In this document: piece by piece, positions 12,280 through 23,832 of the stretch
How the letters are laid out: each line of letters opens with the position of its first letter
Position numbering within the stretch: the stretch's first letter is position 1
Source: Lithobates sylvaticus
Lineage: Eukaryota > Chordata > Amphibia > Anura > Ranidae
Direction of reading: 5' to 3'
DNA: 64,000 bases
Assembly (NCBI GenBank): GCA_028564925.1
Contig: CM053029.1
Span: 193,932,940-193,996,939, forward strand
Made by a program: the position numbers and the translations under genes
Notes under the pieces: model-generated
Databases searched by the model: none
Told to the model about the DNA's origin: nothing
What the model saw: only the letters and a program-made list of their open reading frames with translations

Positions 12280-13278
12280 GGCTAATGAATTGTCGGCTCC
12301 CGTAACACAGAGAACAGTCATTCATTGAAAGTCATTGATAAAAAAAAAGTCATTGATAAAAAAAATAAAAAAATAAATAAAAAAGCATGGGGGTCCCCCC
12401 AAATTCAATTACCAGGCCCTTCAGGTCTGCTATGGATATTAAGGAGAACCCCGGCCAAAAAAAAAAAAAATGGCGTGGGGTCCCCCTCAAAATCCATACA
12501 AGACCCTTGAGGTCTGGGATGGATTTTAAGGGGAACCCCGGCCCAAAAAAAAAAAAATGGCGTGGGGTCCCCCTCAAAATCCATACCAGACCCTTACCCG
12601 AGCACGCAACCTGGCAGGCCGCAGGAAAAGAGGGGGGGACGAGAGCGGCCCCCCCTCCCTCCTGAACCGTACCAGGCCACATGCCCTCAACATTGGGAGG
12701 GTGCTTTGGGGTCCCCCCCAAAGCACCTTGTCCCCATGTTGATGAGGACAAGGGTCTCGTCCCCACAACCCTGGCCATTGGTTGTGGGGGTCTGCGTGCG
12801 GGGGGCTTATCGGAATCTGGAAGCCCCCTTTAACAAGGGGACCCCCAGATCCCGGCCCCCCCCTGTGTGAAATGGTAAGGGGGTACAAAAGTACCCCTAC
12901 CATTTCACCAAAAAAGTGACAAAAATGGTAAAAATGCAGGAGACGGTCTTTGACAATTCCTTTATTAAAATCTTCATTCATCTTCTTTCTTCTGGTCTTC
13001 TTCCTTCGTGCTTTCTTCATCCGTCGGTTTCTTCATCTTCTCCTTCTGGCATCTTCTTCCATCTTCTTCTACATCTTCTTCTTCCTCCGATCCGCTTCTT
13101 CTTGCTCTGGTCTTCTCGTCCGGCATCTTCTTCCATGGCGTCGGCGTCTCTTCTTGGGCCGCTCCGCGCAATGGGAGGCTCCCGCTGTGTGAGGCTTCGC
13201 TGCGTCTGACAGGTCTTTTATAACGGAGGGCAGGGCCACCTGGTGACCCCGCCCCCACTGACATCATGGGGAAAGACA
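12280..13278. repeat. left arm of foldback palindrome
   Basis: Reverse complement of 13,287-14,452 over almost its full length. From outside inward: GTTACGGGAGCC-type edge, two to three GGGGACCCC/AATCCATACCAGACCC tandem units, a block that includes AACATTGGGAGGGTGCTTTG, a CTTCTT-rich tract and a TATA box on the minus strand. It is shorter than the right arm because it carries fewer tandem units. Confidence 0.9.
12961..13222 (-). other. mirrored mini transcription unit, left (minus)
   Basis: On the minus strand a TATAAAAG box (13,215-13,222) is followed by an ATG at 13,136 opening a short acidic/basic frame (MEEDAGREDQSKKK...) and by AATAAA at 12,961-12,966. The longer minus frame 12,974-13,339 ends in KKPTDEESTKEEDQKKEDE but begins upstream of the TATA box. 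The protein is low-complexity Glu/Lys/Arg with no domain. Whether it is transcribed cannot be told from sequence. Confidence 0.35.
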
Positions 13279-13286
13279 TAGGGAAG

Positions 13287-14452
13287 TCCCCATGACGTCC
13301 CCGTGCGTTAGAGGGGGCGGGGTCACCAGGTGGCCCCACCCTCCGTTATAAAAGACCTGTCAGACGCAGCGAAGCCTCACACAGCGGGAGCCTCCCATTG
13401 CGCGGAGCGGCCCAAGAAGAGACGCCGACGCCATGGAAGAAGATGCTGGACGAGAAGACCAGAGCAAGAAGAAGCAGATCGGAGGAAGAAGAAGATGGAA
13501 GAAGAAGATGGAAGAAGATGCCGGAAGGAGAATATGAAGAAACCGACGGATGAAGAAAGCACGAAGGAAGAAGACCAGAAGAAAGAAGATGAATGAAGAT
13601 TTTAATAAAGGAATTGTCAAAGACCGTCTCCTGTCATTTTTACCATTTTTGTCACTTTTTTGGTGAAATGGTAGGGGTACTTTTGTACCCCCTTACCATT
13701 TCACACAGGGGGGGGCCGGGATCTGGGGGTCCCCTTGTTAAAGGGGGCTTCCAGATTCCGATAAGCCCCCCTGCCCGCAGATCCCCACAACCAATGGCCA
13801 GGGTTGTGGGGAAGAGGCCCTTGTCCTCATCAACATGGGGACAAGGTGCTTTGGGGGGGGTCCCCAAAGCACCCTCCCAATGTTGAGGGCATGTGGCCTA
13901 GTACGGTTCAGGAGGGAGGGGGGCCGCTCTCGTCCCCCCTCTTTTCCTGCAGCCTGCCAGGTTGCGTGCTCGGATAAGGGTCTGGTATGGATTTTGAGGG
14001 GGACCCCACGCCATTTTTTTTTTGGCCGGGGTTCCCCTTAAAATCCATCCCAGACCTCAAGGGTCTGGTATGGATTTTGAGGGGGACCCCACACCATTTT
14101 TTTTTTTTTTTGGCCGGGGTTCCCCTTAATATGCATAGCAGACCTGAAGGGTCTGGTATGGATTTTGAGGGGGACCCCACGCCATTTTTTTTTTTGGCCG
14201 GGGTTCCCCTTAAAATCCATCCCAGACCTCAAGGGTCTGGTATGGATTTTGAGGGGGACCCCACACCATTTTTTTTTTTTTTGGCCGGGGTTCCCCTTAA
14301 TATGCATAGCAGACCTGAAGGGTCTGGTAATTAAATTTGGGGGGACCCCCACGCTTTTTTTGTTTTTGTTTTTTTATCAATGACTTTTTTTTTATCAATG
14401 ACTTTCAATGAATGACCGTTCTCTGTGTTACGGGAGCCAGCAATTCATTAGC
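13287..14452. repeat. right arm of foldback palindrome
   Basis: Mirror of the left arm. Four to five copies of the CCAGACCCTTGAGG/GGGGTTCCCC unit, separated by poly(T) runs, lie between about 13,975 and 14,330, against two to three in the left arm. The frames here that read WILRGTPHHFFFF repeats come from these units and are not taken as genes. Confidence 0.9.
13347..13609 (+). other. mirrored mini transcription unit, right (plus)
   Basis: Mirror image of the unit on the left arm: TATAAAAG (13,347-13,354), ATG at 13,433 opening about 34 codons (MEEDAGREDQSKKK...), and AATAAA at 13,604-13,609. A different frame, 13,330-13,596, ends in the same KKPTDEESTKEEDQKKEDE as the left arm. The two units point away from each other and share the central 120 bp. 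This resembles a bidirectional promoter in layout; function is inference. Confidence 0.35.
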
Positions 14453-14964
14453 CACAGATGGCTGCCTTAGATGACACAACAGGCCAGAAGGGTAAAGGGT
14501 TTGATGTGATACTGCAATGCTGTACTAACAGCACGCTCACACTAATCCCCAGAATCACAGCACAGATAATGTCAGCAGTCAGCAGCACTGCAGAATGAAT
14601 CACAGCAGATACTGTCACTGACACGCCGGAACACACTACACGAAGCCGCGTGCTCGGCTGCCTTTTATAGTGTGGGGCGTGTACTAAACCCCCAGAGCTA
14701 TAATTGGCCACAGGCATCCTGCCTGTGGCCAATTATGGCTCTCCTCGCCGCTGGCTCTATGATTGGCCAAGCATGCAGGGTCACAGTGCATGCTTGGCCA
14801 ATCATCAGCCAGCAATGCACTGCGACTGGCGCAGTTTATTGCGGGCCACTCGCATCACACGAATTTGATGCGAGCGGCCCACATAGTTCTGGGCTCGACG
14901 AGCGGTCGAACGCCTGATGTTCGATTTGAACATGGGTTTGAATCGAACACCGGGCCCATCCCTA

Positions 14965-15081
14965 CTAAAGACCAACAAGCATCTACAGTGGCCAAAATTC
15001 TGGTAGAGAAGTTTTTTGTCCACTATGGCCTACCTCAGCGTATTCACTCTGACCAGGGGAGAGACTTTGAGAGTAGACTCA
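14965..15081 (+). mobile_element. Ty3/gypsy integrase fragment (fossil), left piece
   Basis: Encodes part of a retroelement integrase catalytic core, recognisable by KILVEKFFVHYGLPQRIHSD followed by QG, where SDQG marks the core. It is bounded on the left by the foldback element and on the right by the TTAA-type element at 15,086. It is a broken fossil fragment; the remaining recognisable part of the same integrase type lies beyond that insertion. Confidence 0.85.
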
Positions 15082-15186
15082 TTAACCACTTAAGGACCAA
15101 GCCTCTTTCTGAGATTTGGTGTTTACAAGTTAAAACCATTTTTTGACAGAAAATTACTTAGAACCCCCAAACATATTATATATGTA

Positions 15187-15400
15187 CAGTGGTGTGAAAA
15201 AGTGTTTGCCCCCTTCCTCATTTCCTGTTCCTTTGCATGTTTGTCACACTTAAGTGTTTCGGAACATCAAACCAATTTAAACAATAGTCAAGGACAACAC
15301 AAGTAAACACAAAATGCAATTTGTAAATGAAGGTGTTTATTATTAAAGGTGAAAAAAAATCCAAACCATCATGGCCCTGTGTGAAAAAGTGATTGCCCCC
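15187..15400 (+). repeat. left terminal inverted repeat of the Tc1 element
   Basis: About 214 bp. The outer direct repeat with GTGTGAAAAAGTGTTTGCCC lies just inside the end and the inner copy GTGTGAAAAAGTGATTGCCC closes the repeat; these are the expected transposase binding sites in IR/DR elements. It matches 16,593-16,806 in reverse. Confidence 0.93.
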
Positions 15401-15552
15401 TTGTTAAAACATACTATAACTGTGGTTGTCCACACCTGAGTTCAATTTCTCTAGCCACACCCAGGCCTGATTATTGCCACACCTGTTCACAATCAAGGCA
15501 TCACTTAAATAGGAGCTGCTTGACACAGTAAGGTCCACCAGAAGATCCTTAA

Positions 15553-16587
<1,035 letters not shown>

Positions 16588-16592
16588 GTTTA

Positions 16593-16803
16593 GGGGGCAA
16601 TCACTTTTTCACACAGGGCCATGATGGTTTGGATTTTTTTTCACCTTTAATAATAAACACCTTCATTTACAAATTGCATTTTGTGTTTACTTGTGTTGTC
16701 CTTGACTATTGTTTAAATTGGTTTGATGTTCCGAAACACTTAAGTGTGACAAACATGCAAAGGAACAGGAAATGAGGAAGGGGGCAAACACTTTTTCACA
16801 CCA

Positions 16804-16806
<3 letters not shown>
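16593..16806 (-). repeat. right terminal inverted repeat of the Tc1 element
   Basis: About 214 bp, starts six bases after the transposase stop codon and is the reverse complement of 15,187-15,400, including both direct-repeat motifs. Flanked by TA. Confidence 0.93.

Positions 16807-16855
<49 letters not shown>
16807..16855. repeat. (TA)n microsatellite
   Basis: About 24 TA units followed by a T-rich tract. It begins at the TA target duplication of the Tc1 element, so either the element landed in a TA run or the run grew from the duplication. Confidence 0.95.
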
Positions 16856-16857
<2 letters not shown>

Positions 16858-17441
16858 TTTTTTTTTTTCTAACACCCTAGAGAATAAAATGGCGGTCATT
16901 GCAATACTTTTTGTCACGCCGTATTTGCGCAGCAGTCTTACAAGCGCACTTTTTTGGGAAAAAAATAAGACAACAGTAAAGTTAGCCCAATTTTTTTTAT
17001 ATTGTGAAAGATAATGTTACGCCGAGTAAATTGATACCCAAAATGTCACACTTCAAAATGTTGTCACTTTTATTCCTATTACAAGGGATGTACACATCCC
17101 TTGTAATATAAAGAAAACATGACAGAACCTCTTAAATATGAGATCTGGGGTCAAAAATACCTCATATCTCCTATTTACACTAAAATGCAATAAAAAAAAA
17201 AATGTAATGTCATTTAAAAAAAAATAAAAAATGTCCCTTTAAGAGCATTGGGCGGAAGTGATGTTTTGACATTGCTTCCGCCCTGCAATAATATGGAGAT
17301 GGGTGGGGGGCCAATAAAAGTGATCTTGTGGCAAATTTGCCACAGAGACCACTTTTATCTTGAAGCGGACCTCCCGCTCTTGAAGAGGATACTGGGGTTA
17401 TTGTAGCTAGCTGCTACCATAACAACGGTATTGCTCTTCAA

Positions 17442-18267
17442 CAGTGATGTAAGTAACTGAGTTAAAATAAACTGAGTTACCTAACGCAGTTAATTTAGAG
17501 GGTAACGAGTAATCTAACTGATTACTTTTCCCCTCAAGGTAACTCAGTTCCCATTACTTTGGCTTAGTTACCCTAATTACATCTACCGCCACTAGATGGC
17601 AGTAGTGTAATTCCGGTGTCCTGCCGAAAAAGTTCCCCCGCCGGATAAGGACCCCCTGTACTGCGCAGGCGCAGGGCTTGCGTAGTACGAAGGACTACGG
17701 AGCTTCCGAAAATTGCCGAACCTAAACAGCTCTGAGTGAACTCTACACCGCACAGGTGCAGTTAACATGTAATTGTACGAGGTGATGCTGCACGCTCCCG
17801 ATGCTCGTGCTACTCTGCAAGGGGCGTCTATCGTGTAAGTAAGGGGCGGGTCTAGTATTACTGTAACCAAGGGGCGCATTTATTATTATTGTTATATATC
17901 GAGCTCTGCCCATTAAATTACCATTCGCCCTCTTCTGTAGCCATCCGCCCCTTACACGATATAATAATAATAGACCCGCCACTTGCTTACACGCTATAAC
18001 AGATCTGCCCCTTGGTTAGAGTAATAATAGAGCAGCCCCTTGGTTACACGATATATAACAATAATAATAAATGCGCCCCTTGCTTACAGTAATACTAGAC
18101 CCGCCCCTTAGTTACACATATAGAATATTTTAAAAAAAGTCAGTTACTTTGCTGCGTAACTAATTACTTATCCAATGTAGTAACTGCGTTACTAACGCAA
18201 TTACTTTTTGGGAGAAGTAATTTGTAACTTAACTAATTACTTTTTTAAAGTAAGATGACCAACACTG
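17442..18267. mobile_element. non-autonomous hAT element, 826 bp
   Basis: Starts CAGTGATGTAAGTAACTGAG and ends with GATGACCAACACTG, and is flanked by a perfect 8-bp duplication CTCTTCAA (17,434-17,441 and 18,268-18,275), diagnostic of hAT elements. Many GTAACT/AGTTAC words near both ends act as subterminal repeats. The interior has CGCCCCTT(G)-type repeated words on both strands between 17,820 and 18,115 that pair with each other. There is no transposase. A CTCF-like motif, CCACTAGATGGCAG, sits at 17,589-17,602. Confidence 0.9.
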
Positions 18268-18318
18268 CTCTTCAAAGTAGTGACGTAAAACAATGGCAGG
18301 TGGTCTGGAAGTGGTTAA

Positions 18319-18712
18319 AAGACTGTTAGAACTGTTAGATGTTCAGAAGTCAAATACCACCCCCTACCACCCTCAAGGAGAAAACAAACGCTTTAATCGC
18401 ACCCTCCTGGATATGCTTGGGACTCTTATGGCTGAAAAGAAACAGCATTGGAGCAGGCACATTGCAGCTATTGTACATGCCTATAATAGCACTGAAAACG
18501 ATGCCACGGGCTATTCACAATATAGGCTGATGTTCAGTAGGGAAGCTCGACTGCCGGTGGACTTAGCATTTGGCACCTCTTTAGATCATACCTCGATGGT
18601 GTCACACAGAGGATATGTGGACCGTCTGAGGAAGAGTCTGAAGACAGCATATGAGAAAGCCCAGGCTGCATCAGACACCCGGGCCAGCGAAACAAACAAA
18701 ACTTTGATCTAA
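18319..18712 (+). mobile_element. Ty3/gypsy integrase fragment (fossil), right piece
   Basis: Encodes the rest of a retroelement integrase core and the region after it. Recognisable parts are NTTPYHPQGENKRFNRTLLD, with the PYHPQG motif, and AAIVHAYNSTENDATGYSQY. It lies directly beyond the TTAA insertion. This is an ancient fossil, older than the three DNA elements nested between its two pieces. No gag, protease, reverse transcriptase or LTR was recognised nearby. Confidence 0.88.
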
Positions 18713-18826
18713 AGGTGAGAGAACATGATTAGTGTTACTGAGGAACTTGGGCATCCCTGGGAAACACAAACTGGCTAACCAAGCTGCTCCTTCTGGGGTG
18801 GCGCTACATACAGATGGGTTAATTTA

Positions 18827-18994
18827 CCAGAGGCAAATAGGCTGATCACTTTGCAAAGGAAGTAGTCCTTTGCAAGGGAATTTTCCACAAAGCTTCGTGA
18901 ATTCTCTTGCATTTTATTCAGTATTATTTGCAAAGTGAAATTTCACCTCATTCACTAAGCTCTGGGGTAAAAGGGAACAGCCTATTTGCCTTTA
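18827..18994. repeat. short fold-back MITE
   Basis: AGGCAAATAGGCTG near the left end is inverted as CAGCCTATTTGCCT near the right end, about 140 bp apart. The interior also pairs partly (CTTTGCAAAGGA region). No coding capacity. It sits immediately next to the TTAA element that follows. Confidence 0.65.
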
Positions 18995-18998
18995 TTAA

Positions 18999-19743
18999 AG
19001 TGTTATTAAACCTACATCATAAAGAACTACAGTATCAATAAATGCTGTATAACATGCTATTCATACTCAGTCACACATTCTGCAAAAAACCTGGTTGATC
19101 CTGCTGTTCTCTATCTCCCCCTTTCTGTACACAATTCAGCTAGGGATTTTGCAGAGCAGTGTTGGCAGCTTTGCACATGCTCAGTTTTCAGTGAGTTTCT
19201 ATGCTGAGCATTTCCTTCCCATAACATCTGAGCAGCCCATGTGACTATAGAGTCACACATGTGGGCGTATACACAGTGGTACATGACAGCCCACTCCCTC
19301 CCCCCTTCCTCGATGCCCACTAACAGCTAAATGCAATGGAGGTGGGATGTTACATGTAGCTTGATGGAGGCTTTACCTCCCTCTTATTCTAAAACACAGA
19401 CTGGAGTGGAGTGACATGTAAATGGCAGAAATCCACCCACACCATTTATTGCCAAAAAATAATACATATTTGATTTCAAATATATAAACAGTTTATTGAT
19501 AATAATTATTTTTTACTCTGTATTCCAAAGTCTGTTTTTTTATTTTGAATTTGTGACCAGCAGCAGAGGAGGTGGAAGGCGAAGAAGCCTCTTTTGCTTA
19601 TGTTTACTTGCAGACAGGCTTAGAATGAGCCGAGTCATGTGACTTAGATGTTTTATTTTTTTATTAGCTAATTACAGTGCCATTATCCATATGCAGAAAT
19701 AGAAGGGACCATGTAAATGAAACAGGGTGTGTTTAGTATCACT
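18999..19743. mobile_element. TTAA-flanked MITE, 745 bp
   Basis: Flanked by TTAA (18,995-18,998 and 19,744-19,747). The termini are inverted: AGTGTTATTAAACCTAC at the left and GTTTAGTATCACTT at the right. No protein is encoded; frame 19,111-19,320 on the minus strand has no known domain. Terminal style AAGTG next to TTAA is shared with 38,440-38,657 and 46,018-46,460. Confidence 0.75.
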
Positions 19744-19747
19744 TTAA

Positions 19748-20492
19748 ATCAACCCCTGTATCTTCTGAATGGAAAATTGATTAAACTGATTCACACAAAA
19801 ACAATATTGTCATGATGACAAAAATTGCTATTAAACTGTTTTAGCCCTAATATAGCACTGACATTCTTTTTCAATTTTAAACCTTAAGTACAGCTAAACC
19901 CTCATTGGCTAACATTTATTTGCTAAAACAAGGTGTATCATAAATAACTGTTTTCTCTTATTTCATCTTTTTTTGCATCTCAGTGCTGCTGATCTTCCCC
20001 AGCCTCTTTCTGTCTCTATACACTGGCGCCAGCATTGTCTGAACATGAATTCTTTGGCACTGACATTAGGCCATGTCTGAGCAAGGTCAGTTGGCACCAT
20101 AGGCACATGTGACAGGGTGACAACACAGGAGCACAATTGGAAAACATGGAAGGAGTGTTATAACCCTACAATAGGAAGTGCCTGAACAAAGTCCTTCTTG
20201 GCAGAACCACCAACTATTATTTTAATGAAAGTTGTAGATTTCAAAAATTGAAAACCGTGTTTCAAAGCATATTAACATGTTAAAGTGCATATAAAAATTT
20301 AGTGATTGGGTTAGGATCTTCTAAAAAAAAAAAGTACATGGCATGGAGCTGAGTGAAACTAGAAGGAGGGCCAGCATGACTGGGACCTGCAAAAGAGGCG
20401 GAGTATTAGTGGGGGATTTTGATATGCTGCATTCTGCTTAACAGATTGAAGAGTTCAAGGCAGTAGTGTAGTGGGTAGAAACAGAAAAGTTG
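19748..20492. other. unassigned noncoding DNA
   Basis: No element ends or domains recognised. A poly(A) run at about 20,320-20,332 might mark the tail of an old retrocopy, but no body could be named. Confidence 0.35.
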
Positions 20493-20736
20493 TTTATAAA
20501 CTGACTATATACTGCATATGCATTATGCCTGTCTAAGCAGCAGGCGGCGCTGTAGTATTATAGTGTATAGTTATGTTATCTATGATATAACAGGGTGTTT
20601 TTCTATCCTCTCTCTATGTACGTGGATGCTCCATGTTCATATGTTCATGTTTTTCTCCATTCTGTAAACACATGCATTGATAAGCTGTATTTCTGCATAC
20701 AACAAACTTACAGCATGATTTCAATACTCTGCTAAC
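20493..20736 (+). mobile_element. copia-like LTR fragment (fossil)
   Basis: Shares ordered words with the LTR at 63,563-63,837: ACTATATACTG, TGCATTATGCCT, GCAGCAGGCGGCGCTGTAG, GTATTATAGTGT and a GCTAACA end. No internal region follows that I recognise, so it appears to be a solo or truncated LTR. It is visibly more diverged than the 63.6-kb copy and hence probably older or of another subfamily. Confidence 0.6.
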
Positions 20737-20916
20737 AGGGGGATCGTGTCACAGCTCAGTCAGAGCTCATGATAACATCAGACAGTTTTTTCCCACCCTC
20801 CCTCCCTTGTTTGTTTTAGTTTGGGGGAGCCTCCTACCTTCTCAAGGTGCTGGGGTATTTGTAGTGGGTTTTTGGGGTTTTATGTTAGCTTGCCATTCAA
20901 TGTCTTGGTCCTTTTA

Positions 20917-21625
20917 TTTTCTTGTCATAGCAGCAGGCAGGGGGTCTATTGGGTATTTGAAGGCGGTGCTGGTTAAATATTGGTGGAAAATTGTGGGTTG
21001 GGCCCACCTGAGGTATGGGTGCCCCTTCCTAACTGTGTAAAACTGTGGGTTGGGACAATCTGAGGTATGGGTGTCCCTTCCTAACTGTGGAAAATTGTGG
21101 GTTGGGCCCATCTGAGGTATGGGTGTCCCTTCCTATCTGTGGAAAATAGTGGGTTGGGCCCATCTGAGGTATGGGTGCCCCTTCCTAGCAATACGTTGGT
21201 AACATCAGGGTATTATTTAGGTTGTATCTGGTAGTAGTACAAGTGGTTAATTGTCCCTGAGCCGGTGTGGTGCGGCTGGGGGCCGTTGATTGGGTAGAAA
21301 CACAACCGTTTAATCGTGAGTATATAGGCTCTCTAAGACCTTAGTATTTTCTTGTCATAGCAAGGCAGGGGGTCTATTGGGTCTTTGAAGGCGATGCTGG
21401 TTAAATCATTGTGGGGAATTGTGGGTTGGGCCCATCTGATGTATAGGTGTCCCTTCCTAACAATACGGTGGTAACATTGCTGTATTAATTAGGTTGTATC
21501 TGGTAGTACGCAAGTGGTTAATTGTCCCTGAGCCAGTGTAGTTGCGGCTGGGGTCCTTTGATTGGGTGGCAGATACAACCGGTTAATTGTGAGTATATAG
21601 GCCTTCAAAGACCTTAGACTGGGCA
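20917..21625. repeat. nested tandem repeats (about 62-bp and larger units)
   Basis: Between 20,985 and 21,190 a unit of about 62 bp with GTGGGTTGGGCCCATCTGAG and GTATGGGTGTCCCTTCCTA occurs four times. A larger segment beginning TTTTCTTGTCATAGCA occurs at about 20,917 and again at about 21,347. The following segment, with GTTGTATCTGGTAGTA and TTAATTGTCCCTGAGCC, is also duplicated (about 21,215 and 21,488). The second copy of the large unit has only one 62-bp unit. Function and origin unknown. Confidence 0.85.
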
Positions 21626-22749
21626 TAAGCTGAGGTTGGTTTATTTGTTATGCATTAAATGTATTATATGCATTAAACTTGTTTTCTTGTGAATGTTGTA
21701 TTCAATGGTTTGTAATAAAAGGCTGCTTTGGCCATTCGACTCCAAATAAAATGTGTTGTCTGGTCATTTTGGAAGGAGGGATTGGTCAAGTGTTTAATGT
21801 TTTATAGATAATCGGAGCCTCTACACTCTGCAGGTCCCTCAGTCATGCTTAGCAAAAATAGACTCAGCTAACAGCCAAGAATCAGTTAAACCACTAAAAT
21901 ATAATGAATAATATGGTAATGCTGTTACACAAACATGTACTGAGTTTCTCCATTTGTTTACACGTGCATGCATTTGTGTGTCACATGTTTACTTGTTTTC
22001 ATAAGAACAATGAACCAAGAGAGACATAAAAGGAGGGAATGCTAGTGAGGGGAACAGAAAGAGGAAATGGAATGGTATTAGTCCTATTCAACTTTTTTAT
22101 TTATTTAATTGCAGTAGTTTCAGAATAAAAGAAAGCAACTCTAAAGATAATTGCACCTTGCTTAGGAGCGCTAATAACACTTTATCTAATTACCTTTGGT
22201 GAGAGAATGTCTTGTTGCAAACTGTATTTTGCCTTCTTTTACTTCAACGCTCCCCTCCCTCTTGCTCTGATCATTATATAAGCTTCTGTATGTCATTATT
22301 AAAGTTAAATTATTCATTGTGTTGGGTAAAGTGTGCGCGTGTATGCTTCTTGTTCCAACCTTCTGCCAGCCGTGTGGAATGTTTCGGGGAAAGTAACACA
22401 TATTTGTTCTGAGATATAAAAAAGTCTGGCACTGCTGATCAGCCTGGGAAGGAAGAGGCCTCAGAGCTGTCAGTAACTTTGGCAAGCGATAGGAGGCATC
22501 CTGATATATAAGTTTCATTTACTTCATGCTTTCCTATTATATGCAGCTCCAGCTAAATGTACATTAACCCAGAGCTTTAGTACAGTCTGTTGGTCAGTTC
22601 TATAGAAATAGGAAACGTTTCATTTTAAAGCTAGGCATACAATTAAGCATACCAAGCAATACAACTCTGTGTTTATCACATTCTTATATGCACTTTTTTT
22701 TTTTTTTTTTAAACAAGCAGTGTAAGTAGCTGAATGTGACTTGGTATTA
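21626..22749. other. unassigned noncoding DNA
   Basis: AATAAAA motifs near 21,715 and 21,745 may terminate whatever element the preceding tandem region belongs to. The stretch 22,140-22,540 shows no repeat character and could be unique host DNA. A poly(T) run lies at about 22,688-22,710. No gene seen. Confidence 0.35.
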
Positions 22750-22977
22750 GAGATGGGTCAAACACCCCCCCCCCCCCCAGTTCGGTTCACGCCAGAACTT
22801 TCGAAAGTTGCAAAAGTTCAGACCCGAACAACGTACCCCATTAAAGTCTATTCAAAACTGGGAAAAACAAAAGTGCAGATTTTGAACGCTTATATGCAAG
22901 TTAAAGGGGCATACAAAGGGTATGGGGGTCCGAGTACTACCATGGGGGACATGTATCAATGCCAAAAAGTTTTTAAA
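22750..22977. mobile_element. end fragment of the foldback family
   Basis: Begins GAGATGGGTCAAACACCCC after TTA and continues with GTTCGGTTCACGCCAGAAC and AAAGTCTATTC, matching the left end of the element at 11,858 (GGGATGAGCCGAACACC, GTTCGGTTCGCACCAGAAC). Only the outer 230 bp is present; it is cut by the L1 tail that follows. Confidence 0.75.
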
Positions 22978-23289
22978 GAATATCTTTTTACATTTCAATA
23001 AATTGTTATTGAGTTTCAAATACAAGAACATAAAAGATGGAACATAGCAGAGACAAAGAAAATGGTTGCCATGAGAGCTGATTATAGTGGGAGAGCAGTG
23101 TAATTCAAAGAAAAACATAACACACTTGCAATGATAATAAAGTACAAAGGGGAGCCTCTCTTTGATCTATGTATGAAATACATCAGAAGTTGTGTTGATA
23201 CCATTCGAGCCATGTTGACCAATGCTAATGGGGATAAGGCTGCCTTCAGAGGCTGCAAACATACGTTTGCACATACCACCACCCCGTCC

Positions 23290-23430
23290 CTTTAGAATGT
23301 AAGCCCTACGAGCAGGGCCCTCCTGTACCTTTTGTATTGTACTGTAATTGTGTTGTTCCCCCTATACATTGTAAAGCGCTGCATAAACTGTTGGCGCTAT
23401 ATAAATCGTGTATAATAATAATAATAATAC
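23290..23430 (+). repeat. SINE-like repeat with GCGCTATATAAAT tail
   Basis: Contains AATGTAAGCCCTACGAGCAG, GTAAAGCGCTGCATAA and TTGGCGCTATATAAAT followed by an (ATA)n tail (23,413-23,430). This is a common vertebrate dispersed repeat form in frogs and fish. It lies in the 3' part of the L1 copy. Confidence 0.8.
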
Positions 23431-23832
23431 ATTCGTATGTATGATTATGCACCAGGGATATTACTTCGTTTAGTAGAATCGGGTCTGTGGATTTCCAGTG
23501 ACATGTAATGGTTAATCTGGCAGCTAGGAGTATGTGAATAGTCACATAATGTAATTGATAGGGGATATTGTCAATACATTATTGCAACTCCAAAGTAAAT
23601 GTATTAAGCTGCCTAGTTCACCACAATTCCTCCAACAGGAAGATGAGGTTGATGGAGCGAATGTGTAAATTTGTGATGGGGTAACGTACCAACGGAGGTT
23701 GAATTTAAGGGTAAGTTCCAGCAGGTTGGCAGATCGGGTCGCTTTGTAACTAGAGGATAGTGAAGCTGACCATTGAGAGGGACTGAATGAGCGACCTATG
23801 TCTTTTTTCCATTTTATCATTGGAGGAAGTTT

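Larger units (their letters stand above)
11858..14962. mobile_element. large foldback element, about 3.1 kb
   Basis: The ends match as inverted repeats: GGGATGAGCCGAACACC at the left and GAACACCGGGCCCATCCC at the right, inside TA on both sides. Most of the interior is a giant palindrome: 12,280-13,278 pairs with 13,287-14,452, with a central turn near 13,279. The arms include tandem blocks around GGGGACCCCACGCCATTTTT and GGGGTTCCCCTTAAAATCCA, with more units in the right arm. The outer 400-500 bp at each end are not mirrored. No transposase was seen, so it would need one in trans. A fragment of the same family lies at 22,750-22,980. The element abuts a fossil gypsy integrase piece on its right. 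Confidence 0.8.

Noticed and set aside
12350-12778. Frames reading WILRGTPRHFFFF-type repeats in the foldback arms
   Set aside because: They come from tandem GGGGACCCC/poly(A) units mirrored in both arms and read on both strands.
22186-22518. 110-codon minus-strand frame
   Set aside because: No domain, no start context and a single AT-rich region; probably chance.
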